From: Isoetes taiwanensis
Taxonomy: Eukaryota; Streptophyta; Lycopodiopsida; Isoetales; Isoetaceae
Reading direction: 5' to 3'
Length of the DNA stretch: 64,000 nucleotides
NCBI GenBank assembly: GCA_021234155.1
Contig: JAJEKV010000053.1
Span: 6,106,488 to 6,170,487, forward strand
Under the pieces are notes generated by a model. That model was not told the origin of the DNA. It made no database searches and saw nothing but the letters and a program-made list of their open reading frames with translations. Positions 55,961-64,000 of the stretch are shown here, one piece after another. How positions within the stretch are numbered: position 1 is the stretch's first letter; each line of letters begins with the position of its first letter. The translations under genes and the position numbers were made by a program.

Positions 55961-57460
55961 TGCAAACAATGGTCCAATTGCATATTGTGATCTTCTGGAC
56001 TTGGTACTATCCAACATTCTTGCATGTGCACCACATGCTGACAAACTCAAGCCCACGACACTTCTAATGTTTACATCAGTAAACATGGTGCTTGCCCATT
56101 GATGCTCATGTTTCATTAGAAAATGCTCCAGCAAAAACTCTCTTTATAAATTGTCTTGTATAGGAATGTTATTTTGCCCGACATCTTGGCATGGAAAGGG
56201 ATTTCCTATCAGGTTCCAAAGGTCGCATTACTGTAGAATCTATTAGAAGTTTGATCTTATGGGTCTTATTTTTTCAATTTCTTTGCATGTTCACAGTCTC
56301 ACTTGCTACCCCCCTTCTGCTCTTCCTTGTTGCATTTATCTCTGTCTTAGGTGTCTCTTCAGCCTTTGTTGCATAGTGGTTCTAGCTGCTTTATTGGTTC
56401 CTTTTGCTATGTGCATCTCGTGATGTCTCCTTCGTTTGTTGACATTCTTTGATATTGTCCAATTTTTGTGCTATGTTCCTCTTTCATGATCTTATTTTTT
56501 TTTCCGTCCATTTCATTTGCTCCTATTTCCTATTTTTTCTCTATGGTTCTAGATGATTCTTGAGCTTTATTTCCATTTACATATGTAGGTAAGAGCCCGC
56601 TCCTTTCTCACATGTTCTCAGTTGTGTCTTATGGATGCTTTGGAGGGCCTTACATGCTCTTTTTATCATATATTTTTAATATTTTCATGATATTCTGTCA
56701 CATTCATTTGTTCGCCTCGCCTGACCACTGTAGTTCGTTTGCCTTCCATTATGCATGCCCTTTGTTCTGTTGTCCTCAGTTCCTCCATCCGGCTTGCCCA
56801 GCCTTTTTTGTCCCAGTCATCTAATCTATCCTGGTCATCCTGCTTTGCACATTTTCTCCTTCTTTTTCCGTATTTATCCCAGTCCATTTGAGGTAGATTC
56901 CTCTTCTATCCGCCAAGTTGTTTGCCTCGTAGGACCTATTCTAGAAATGCCACGGTTCTAGTACGACAGCAATAGAACCGACATTCCTTGGATGGGGGCA
57001 TCTTTCACATGTCCTATTTATTCTCCCTCTTGTCTCATTTCTAGTGATCGACATTGTCTTGCTCCTATTTCTATTTTGCTCTTCTTTGGCCCCACAAGTT
57101 TCCTGCCCATCTCTCCCTCTTATTCCTTCTATGTTGTTGTTCTATAGCCTTCAATTTTTTCTTCATAGTTTCTTTTCCTCGGTGTGGCGATGTAGGCTTC
57201 GATTTTTTCTTCATTTTTTTTCTTTCTCGGCATGGTGCTGTAGCCTCCAAGATAGTATTTCTTTTTCATTTTTTCCTCGGCATGGCGCTGTACTAATCAG
57301 ATGTTTTTTCCCAGGATGAAATTTTTCTGTGAATACGTCCCAATTGTTCGACTGTTGTTTCTTCTCGGCATGGGCCTGGAGCTTCCAAGTCCTATTATAT
57401 TCTTTATATTTTTGCGCTTTAGCATGTGCCCTTGCTTGAAGCGCCTAACTTTCTACGGGC
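55961..57460. other. Non-coding, pyrimidine-rich stretch
   Basis: C/T-rich sequence with only short hydrophobic frames (for example 56,191-56,376). From 57,140 to 57,400 a degenerate repeat TTCCTCGGCATGGCGCTGTA occurs four times, 45-70 bases apart. No recognised gene. Confidence 0.5.
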
Positions 57461-57633
57461 CATTGTAATGCAAGAAAGTTTTTTTACATCTATGTGCATT
57501 ATCAAAATGAAGTTGAGAGGGGCATTGGAGTTGGTAGACATTAGGGCAGCATTGGCTTGCGCGAGGCGAGAACTCCATATTCCGTTGCATCTGAACAAAC
57601 TAAAAGATGTTCAATACATTGATTGTTATCAAG

Positions 57634-57705
57634 ATCAGAGTGGCGCAGCAAAAGCGTGGTGGGCCCATAACCCACAGGTTCCAAGATCGAAACATGGCTC
57701 TGATA
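57634..57705 (+). tRNA. Initiator tRNA-Met(CAU)-like, copy 1 (probable pseudogene)
   Basis: 72 bases with perfect acceptor stem ATCAGAG/CTCTGAT, anticodon arm GTGGG-CCCATAA-CCCAC (anticodon CAT) and A at the discriminator. This is the plant initiator type. The D-loop reads AGCAAAAGC where AGCGGAAGC is expected, so the paired G18-G19 are lost, and the T-stem (CCAAG/CATGG) has an A-A mismatch. A run of about eleven T follows one base after the end. Confidence 0.75.
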
Positions 57706-58160
57706 GTTTTTTTTTTTCTTTTTTCTTTTTTATTTCTAGAAAGTGTCTTCATTTGTGATTATCAATTGTCCTCCAATAAGTGTGGAGTTGCAACTCATTC
57801 AATGTGCATCCTATATTGTCTCATGACCACCTTCTTTCTTTTTGAATTTGAAAAAAACTCTACTCGATTCTTCTAATGTTGTTATTTTGCGATTCGTCGT
57901 GGTTGTTTTCATAGCCCTAGAGAACATTCAAAATGTCTATTAGATTCTATTCTACTCTATCTTCTTAGAGAACATTCAAAATGTCTTTGTAATTCTATTC
58001 TAGCAATGTGGTAGACAATCAAATATTGCCAAAGGCATTTGATTATAAGACTGATTTTAGAGGTAGTTTTCGAGGCTATATTGCTTTTATTCGTTTTACA
58101 TGTGAAGCATAATGCAAGAAAGTTTTTCTACATCTACGTGCATTCTCTAAGTGAAGTTGA

Positions 58161-58291
58161 GAAGAAGAAGAAGAAGAAGAAGAAGAAGAAGAAGAAGAAG
58201 AAGAAGAAGAAGAAGAAGAAGAAGAAGAAGAAGAAGAAGAAGAAGAAGAAGAAGAAGAAGAAGAAGAAGAAGAAGAAGAAGAAGAAGAAGA
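58161..58291 (+). repeat. (GAA)n microsatellite, ~43 units
   Basis: A pure GAA run that gives poly-Lys, poly-Arg, poly-Ser and poly-Leu frames on both strands. It adjoins the 3' end of a minus-strand SINE (there (TTC)n) and is best read as its tail. Confidence 0.95.
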
Positions 58292-58468
58292 GATTTTAAC
58301 GTCACACCACAAGGCAGCGTCCTATCGGACATGTGACACTTTACAACACACCCAGATGGGTCCTGCCCCCACCACTTTATATTGCTGAAGTGGGTCCTTC
58401 CCCCACCAACTTTACATTGCATGGCCACTTTCACAACGAGGCGTTGAACCCGTGACCTTGGGTATGGC
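58292..58468 (-). mobile_element. SINE fragment with B box and (TTC)n tail
   Basis: Inserted in unit 2 of the tRNA array; the unit reads GAAGTTGAGA before it and GGCAATGGAGTTGG after it, where the other units are continuous. Near its 5' end on the minus strand, GGTCACGGGTTCAACGCC is a pol III B box. The 3' end reads GTGTGACGTTAAAATC and then (TTC)n, similar to the ends of the LINE-type elements at 45.9 and 41.3 kb. No A box remains, so the copy is 5'-truncated. Confidence 0.6.
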
Positions 58469-58579
58469 AATGGAGTTGGCAGACATTAGGGCACCAATTT
58501 GCTTGTGTGAGGCAAAAACTCGGTCTTCTGTTGCTATTGAACATACTAAAAGATGTTCAATATATTGATTGTTATCAAG

Positions 58580-58651
58580 ATCAGAATGGCGCAGCAGAAG
58601 CGTGGTGGGCCCATAAGCTACAGGTCCCAAGATCAAAACTTGGCTCTGATA
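58580..58651 (+). tRNA. Initiator tRNA-Met(CAU)-like, copy 2 (probable pseudogene)
   Basis: Starts ATCAGAATGGCGCAGCAGAA. The acceptor has one mismatch (position 7). The anticodon loop CCCATAA is kept, but the 3' side of its stem is GCTAC. The T-stem CCAAG/CTTGG is fully paired by compensatory change, while the T-loop is ATCAAAA instead of ATCGAAA. A T-run follows. Confidence 0.7.
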
Positions 58652-59197
58652 GTTTTTTTCCTTTTTCTTTTTTTATTTCTAGAAAGTATCTTGATTTATG
58701 ATTATTAAATGCCCTCCGATAAGTCTGGAGTTGTGATTCATTCAATGTGCATTTTATATTGTCTCGCGACCACCTTATATCTTTTTGAAATTGAGAAAAA
58801 CTCTACTTGATTCTTCTAATGTTGTTATTTTGCAATTCGTCATGGTTGTTTTGTATCATACCCAACATCCGTCTTAGAGAACATTCAAAATGTCTATTAG
58901 ATCCTATTCTACTCTACCTTCTTAGAGAACATTCAAAATGTCTATTGAATTCTATTCCAGCAACGTGGTAGACAATCAAAACTTGCCATTATAGGAGTGA
59001 TTTCAAAGGTAGTTTTCGAGGCTATATTGCTTTTATGCATTTTACATATGAAGCATAATGCAAAAAAGTTTTTCTACATCTATGTGCATTCTCTAAATGA
59101 AGTTGAGAGGGGCAATAGAGCTTGCGCGAGGCAAGAACTGAATATTATGTTGCTATTGAACATACTAAAAGATGTTCAATAATCAATTATTATTAAA

Positions 59198-59269
59198 ATC
59201 AGAGTGGTGCAGCGAAAACATGGTGGGCCTATAACCCATAGGTCCCAAGATCGAAACTTGGCTCTAATA
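59198..59269 (+). tRNA. Initiator tRNA-Met-like, copy 3 (pseudogene, anticodon changed to TAT)
   Basis: ATCAGAGTGGTGCAGCGAAA at the start; the anticodon loop reads CCTATAA, so the anticodon is TAT. T-stem CCAAG/CTTGG is paired and the T-loop ATCGAAA intact. The acceptor end is CTCTAAT with one mismatch. GGTTTTTT follows. Confidence 0.65.
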
Positions 59270-59847
59270 GGTTTTTTCTTTTTATTATTGTAATTCTAGA
59301 AAGTGTCTTGATTTATGATTAATAAATGCCCTCCGATAAGTGCGGGGTTGTGATTCTTTCAATATGCATCCTATATTGTCTCGTGACCACCTTATATCTT
59401 TTTTAATTTGAAAAAAACTCCACTCGATTCTTCTAATGATGTTATTTTGTGATTTGTCGTGGTTGTTTTCATAGCCAGCCTCCGTCTTAGAGAACATTCA
59501 AAATGTCTATTAGATTTCATTATACTATACCTTCCTAGAGAACATTCAAAATGTCTATTGAATTTTATTCTAGCAAGGTGGTAGACAATCAAAACTTGCC
59601 AAAGGCATTTGATTATAGGAGTGATTTCAAAGGTAGTTTTCGAGGCTATATTGCTTTTATTCATTTTACTTATGAAGCATAATGAAACAAAGTTTTTCTA
59701 CATCTATGTGCATTCTCTAAATGAAGTTGAGAGAGGTAATCGAATTGGTAGTTATTAGGGCACCATTTGCTTGCGCGAGGCAAGAACTCGGTATTCCGTT
59801 GCTATTCAACATACCAAAAGATGTTCAATACATTGATTGTTATCAAG

Positions 59848-59919
59848 ATCAGAATAGCGCTACAGAAGCTTGGTGGGCCCATAACCCACATGTCCTAAGA
59901 TCGAAACTTGGCTCTAATA
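59848..59919 (+). tRNA. Initiator tRNA-Met(CAU)-like, copy 4 (probable pseudogene)
   Basis: Starts ATCAGAATAGCGCTACAGAA. Anticodon arm TGGGCCCATAACCCA is intact with CAT. The acceptor has two mismatches and the T-stem (CTAAG/CTTGG) one G-T. A T-run follows. Confidence 0.65.
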
Positions 59920-60178
59920 GTTTTTTTCTTTTCTTTTTTTTTTATTTTTATAAAGTATCTTGATTTATGATTATCAAATGTCATTCGATAAGTGTGGAGT
60001 TGTGATTCATTCAATGTGCATCCTATATTATCTCGTGACCACCTTATATCTTTTTGAATTTGAAAAAAACTCTACTCGATTCTTCTAATGTTGTTATTTT
60101 GCGATTCGTCGTGGTTGTTTTCATAGCCAGCATCCGTCTTAGAGAACTTTCAAAATGTCTATTAGAATCTATTCTACT

Positions 60179-62752
60179 CTACCTTCTTAGAGAATATTCA
60201 AAATGTCTATTAAATTCTATTCTAGCAATGTGGTGGATAGTCAAATCTTGCCTTGCCAAATTCTCCTCGTGTCTCGCAAGCACTCCTCGATAAAACCATT
60301 GTCCCATTTGCAGCAATGGATTGGATTGACGAGAATCATAGCCTCCGCCACGCTGAGTTTTTCGATTGAAAGCCATCTTAGCCTGCTTGTGCGACTTTTC
60401 CATGCCTTGGGTGTTCCATATGGCTAAGCTTCCATATTTATCCGCAAACCAAGGTCCATGAGCATAAATTATATGTATGTAATGCGTAACTTCGCTTTCT
60501 CCCCATGCATCAATGTATGCCTTTGTGAATGCATTAACTGTCACTCGAAAATTCTGCTTGTCCTCTGCTGTAAAATAGCTCTTTTGTAGCAGCACGTTTA
60601 GGTCGGACAAAGTATTCCATGCAATCTGTTTTCTTGTGGATGCATTGTTGGTCTTGTCTAATTCTGCATCTATCAACTTCTTACCAAAATCATACAAGCC
60701 TTTCTTATCATCACTTTGACATAAGAAACGCCTTGCCTTCTCACCTCCAATGGATACCTTTGCTGGAATAGAACTTCTTCCATCAGCTTACTTTTAGGTG
60801 TCTACTTCTAACGTAACACATCCGCCATATAAACCAGCAGCGGATAAAACTTTCTCAATACGCTCGATTCCTTGTTTTCGTTCTTTCTCATCCCTAATGT
60901 TCCAAACAAATAATTCTGAATGAAAATCATTTTTTCAACTATCCTAACTAAAGCATGAAGTGTACAAAAATGTACCCTGTCCAATGGAATTGGTAGTACT
61001 GGCCTGAATTCTTTATCCTTTGTATGCCGAGTAGGTGGAAGACCTTGGTCACACCTCAAAGTACTTTTTGCACGACCAGTACTTGTGTCTTTCAATGTCT
61101 TGCAGCAATATAAGCACATCTTGGTAGTTTTTGCCCCTGAGGAAGCAATTCCATACATGGCCTTCTCTGTTTTCAGATCGGAAGCCATATGGAAGTTAAC
61201 ACAAAATGACCCAAACCCTTCAACAATCAATTTCTCACCATGATTATAGCTGTCAATTAGCGTGGGAATGTTCGTTTGATCAAACACCCACTTTAACACT
61301 TCAAAATTCTCTTTTCGAACTTGGAAAAGCCCTAACCACCACGTATGGTCTTCCAATTGGACGAAAAACCAACCAGCCTCTCTCTTTTTCTTTTTCAACA
61401 GCTTTTGCTTCTCATAATCGGGGGAGAATGCCATGTTCATTAACATCAATGATACTCTCTCATACTTGACTTTGTGCGTAAGCTCCATTTCATCAAGCTT
61501 CAAGCACACTTGCAGCTGCCCATCAATATCATCCTCATGTAAATTGTAAAATACCACCATAAATTTCAAGACATTTTCAAGGTCAAACCATAAGTTGTTT
61601 TTTTCATTAAGACTGATCATAACAGAATTATTAGTCTTATCAGAACCTTTTCTAGATCTAGTACTCTTACCATTTTTAGATCTAGTTGTCTTCTTACCTG
61701 TTTGAGGTCCTTGCAGCTCGCTTGAGCTCGGTGGACTACAATTTATGGAGTGCATTCCTCCTAAAATTTCTCCGATCATAATGTTCCTTCTTGTTCTTAC
61801 TTTATTCACATAATGTGGCCTTGGAACAATTACTTTATTGGTTCCAAATGTTTTTAATGCATCATAAAATGGCTTGCATAGCAATCTATAAGCTGCATTG
61901 CTTATTCCAGCCGAATCACAAATACTTTGCACCTTGTCAACATCTATTGTAGAGCATACTTCACTAGTAACCATGTTAATAACAGACTTTCTTAAGTCAT
62001 TGTTTTCTGGTGCATTTAGCATCGCTAAAATCTCCTCCTTTGAAGCAATGCTCCTTACAATTTTACCAACATTATCTCGTACACCATCATTGCTTTTCTT
62101 TGTCTCTAATACTTGCTTGATGGCATATATTCTCCTATGATAAGCCCCACATCGAATATTTAACTCATTGATTGGCTTCACCTTCCTCTTCCTTTCTCTA
62201 AGCCCAAAAGATGTTTTTTTTTTTACTCTCTAACCTCTTTTGTAGCATGCATACCTGTGCTTTATTTTGCTTAGCATTATTTGCTGCTGAATTCTTGTCA
62301 TTCTCTGCTTGTTTGACAACAGTCTCCATCATTCCAACATCGTGTTCCAATTGTAAAGCTCTCTTTTTCAATTGATGAATTAACTTTTCCTTTTCTTCAA
62401 TTTTCTTTTTCAAATTACAAGACTCCACTTCTTTCTGCTGCAAAGAATATGAAAGTCTATTAATGTGAATGGTCAATTCCATGTTATAGCATGCCATGCT
62501 CTCGCAATAGCCAAGTAGCCATGCCCGCCCTTCACACACGAATTTGACAAGCCCTGTTAAACAAGTGAAATCAGGATGCTTTCCTGTCAAAGGATTTCGT
62601 GGGTACAGTTCTCCTACAGCCCAAATGTCATAATTTTTAGCTCCACTCATTCGCAAAGCATTCAAATCGATCTTCTTTCCTTGCTGCCCAGCTGTAGAAG
62701 TGCTTGCTTTTCCATATTCTTCTGAAGGAAGGGTAATTCTAAGTTGAACCAT
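60179..62752 (-). pseudogene. Transposase-like gene with coiled-coil N-terminus
   Basis: Three minus-strand frames form one protein. 62,752-62,198 (184 aa): VGELYPRNPLTGKHPDFTCL, then a coiled coil over about residues 100-175 (KKKIEEKEKLIHQLKKRALQ). 62,181-60,808 (457 aa): NNLWFDLENVLKFMVVFYNL, GWFFVQLEDHTWWLGLFQ, MYGIASSGAKTTKMCLYCC, RVHFCTLHALVRIVEKM. 60,697-60,179: HGPWFADKYGSLAIWNTQ, EKSHKQAKMAFNRKTQRGGG. The last motif set resembles transposase-like proteins I remember from cnidarian genomes; the superfamily is unknown to me. Two breaks: a one-base shift at an 11-base A run (62,214-62,224) and stops plus a shift at 60,700-60,808. The final ~15 residues run into the tRNA array. No terminal inverted repeat located. 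Confidence 0.6.
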
Positions 62753-62759
62753 GGTAAGA

Positions 62760-64000
62760 ACAGGCCAAAAATCTTACAATTGGGATCCATCACTGTTATA
62801 TATCTGATGATGTGTGGGAAATTTGAATTCAAATCTTAGAGCTCAAAACATATTCAAAAATTCAAATTCTTGTGTGTGGGAAATGAAATTCAAATTTAGA
62901 GATCGATCCTCAAACTAGAACCGGAGGGCAAATCTGACTTACCTAAAGAATGATACCTGGAGAGAAATAAGTGCATTCCTTGGATCACGAACATTTGTAT
63001 CTTGGTAGCAATAAATTCGAAGGCAAAGGGGAGCCTGAATCTGCAACACGAATGCACAATCTAAGCACACAAGCTCGAAGGGTTTCGGTCTTCGTGAGAA
63101 TTTTTGGAAGGATTTTGCTAAGGATTTTATGTGGCAACGTGGCAAAAAGATATTGGACATATAGATATCTCCAAATTCGAATTTATTTTGGTTGCCCCTC
63201 GAAACACCAACTAAAAAATAAGTAATATGAGGTAAAAATAAAAGAAAAAAGGGCTTATGGGGACATCACGAGACCCCACTTTTTTTCTAATGTTTAAAAG
63301 TAGAAAACCATTTTTTTCTTATTTGCTTATGTGGCCCAATAGAAATGACTAAAATATAAGACACCACTCTAGTGGAAAATCATCCTCAAGCTCTTCTACG
63401 TATTAAAAGGGCAGTGGAAATGCATATACCATGCCTGAACAAAAGCCACTTATCAACTAAAATCCGTCATTCAAAATAGAGGCCATCATGCGGTTGTCAT
63501 TCCCTACTGCAATAGCCATAATGCAGTGCCCCAATTTAGGCTGGAGTTTAGAAGCCAACCCCTCAGAGCTGAACCATGGCCACTCCCTCAGAGTTGAAAT
63601 GATAAATTGTGGCATTTCCTTTTCATAATAACTTTGAGACCTAATTGCAGAACCGAGAAGAGCTTCTAGACTGAAAATGTTTGTGCATAGCCAGCTATGG
63701 CGACCTTCCCATTTGTGCGATTTTGGAGACAGTAGGGTTAGTCGAGACTTACAACAAAATCGATCCGTCGGATCAGCTCGTCCAATCTCGGCCGTCCGAT
63801 TTAGGTCTCCATTGAAGACACACACGCCATATTTTTATAATAGAGGACTAGAAAAAGTGCCCAGTGTTGTTGGGCTTTTCATCGGGCATAAGTTAACAAG
63901 GTGCTGCGCACGGAGGGTTGCCCTTCGGTGGCCCGAGAGTGTGTTTTCATGTTTCTGGGATGTGGACCTACATTCTTGTGTATAAACCCTAAGGAGCTCT
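62760..64000. other. Non-coding stretch to the window edge
   Basis: A duplicated GTGTGGGAAAT(T/G)(T/A)GAA(T/A)TTCAAAT motif lies at 62,811 and 62,873, and long T-runs at 63,280-63,320. A 122-codon minus frame (63,825-63,457) has no recognised family. The last 300 bases become less AT-rich and could be the start of a gene outside the window. Confidence 0.4.

Larger units (their letters stand above)
57467..60252 (+). repeat. Tandem array of four ~0.63-kb units with initiator-tRNA-like sequences
   Basis: Units start at AATG(C/A)AA(G/A)(A/C)AAGTTTTTCTAC at 57,467, 58,110, 59,056 and 59,680. Spacings are 643, 946 and 624 bases; the long one contains a ~310-base SINE plus microsatellite. Each unit has GAAGTTGAGAG, CTTGCGCGAGGC(A/G)AGAACT, an initiator-tRNA-Met-like sequence, a T-run and CATTCAAAATGTCTATTAGA (twice). 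The last unit is cut at 60,252 by the transposase-like gene segment. Confidence 0.9.

Noticed and set aside
58039..58470. Long poly-Lys, poly-Arg, poly-Ser and poly-Leu frames
   Set aside because: They are translations of the (GAA)n microsatellite on both strands, not genes.

Overview
This window is nuclear DNA from a land plant, and nearly all of it is transposon-derived. Plant origin is supported by degenerate copies of the plant-type initiator tRNA-Met(CAU), a kinase-less G-type (S-locus) lectin receptor-like protein, LINEs with plant ORF1 (DUF4283 plus zinc knuckle) and zf-RVT ends, and Copia elements. The nesting of old, broken elements, long minisatellites and few host genes suggests a large genome. 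A fern or another non-flowering lineage is my guess, held weakly. I see no bacterial, organellar or viral block.

Layout. 0-6.5 kb: a Copia-type LTR remnant, a tRNA-like SINE head, a ~108-bp tandem array, a truncated 4-hydroxyphenylpyruvate-dioxygenase-like fragment ending in a fold-back MITE, and a promoter-like block near 5.98 kb. 6,554-17,928: one 11.4-kb DNA transposon with 26-bp terminal inverted repeats and an ATAG target duplication. It carries a decayed minus-strand transposase gene and several clusters of the word TGTGGTG/CACCACA whose orientation flips from left to right. 17.9-20.6 kb: an 89-bp tandem repeat, a Copia pol gene with an internal inversion, and a LINE 3' end sitting inside a palindromic MITE. 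21.9-36.1 kb: a minus-strand plant LINE (ORF2 and the second half of ORF1 at 21.9-28.5 kb; an extra ORF and the first half of ORF1 at 34.35-35.8 kb). It appears to be split by ~5.8 kb that holds a 19-bp minisatellite and a lipid-kinase-like exon. 36.25-41.45 kb: a Copia LTR, gag and protease interrupted in the protease by a second, GC-richer LINE ending in (TTCTA)n. 41.5-48 kb: a LINE insertion with a 16-bp target duplication, a lectin pseudogene, and a nest of MITE, MITE, LINE and ORF1-only element. 49-52.3 kb: a 1.4-kb tandem duplication, one copy of which holds a Tourist-like MITE with a perfect empty site in the other copy. 53.7-55.2 kb: the only clearly intact host gene, the lectin receptor-like protein. 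57.5-60.25 kb: four tandem ~0.63-kb units, each with an initiator-tRNA-Met-like sequence and a T-run; one holds a SINE with a (GAA)n tail. 60.2-62.75 kb: a transposase-like gene with a coiled-coil N-terminus.

Most notable: (1) the 11.4-kb element with its clustered subterminal-type words; (2) LINE, ORF1-only element and SINE that end in related 3' termini followed by different microsatellites, which suggests shared mobilisation machinery; (3) the tandem initiator-tRNA array; (4) two transposase-like genes of families I cannot name with certainty. All calls were read by eye; no alignment or database search was run.
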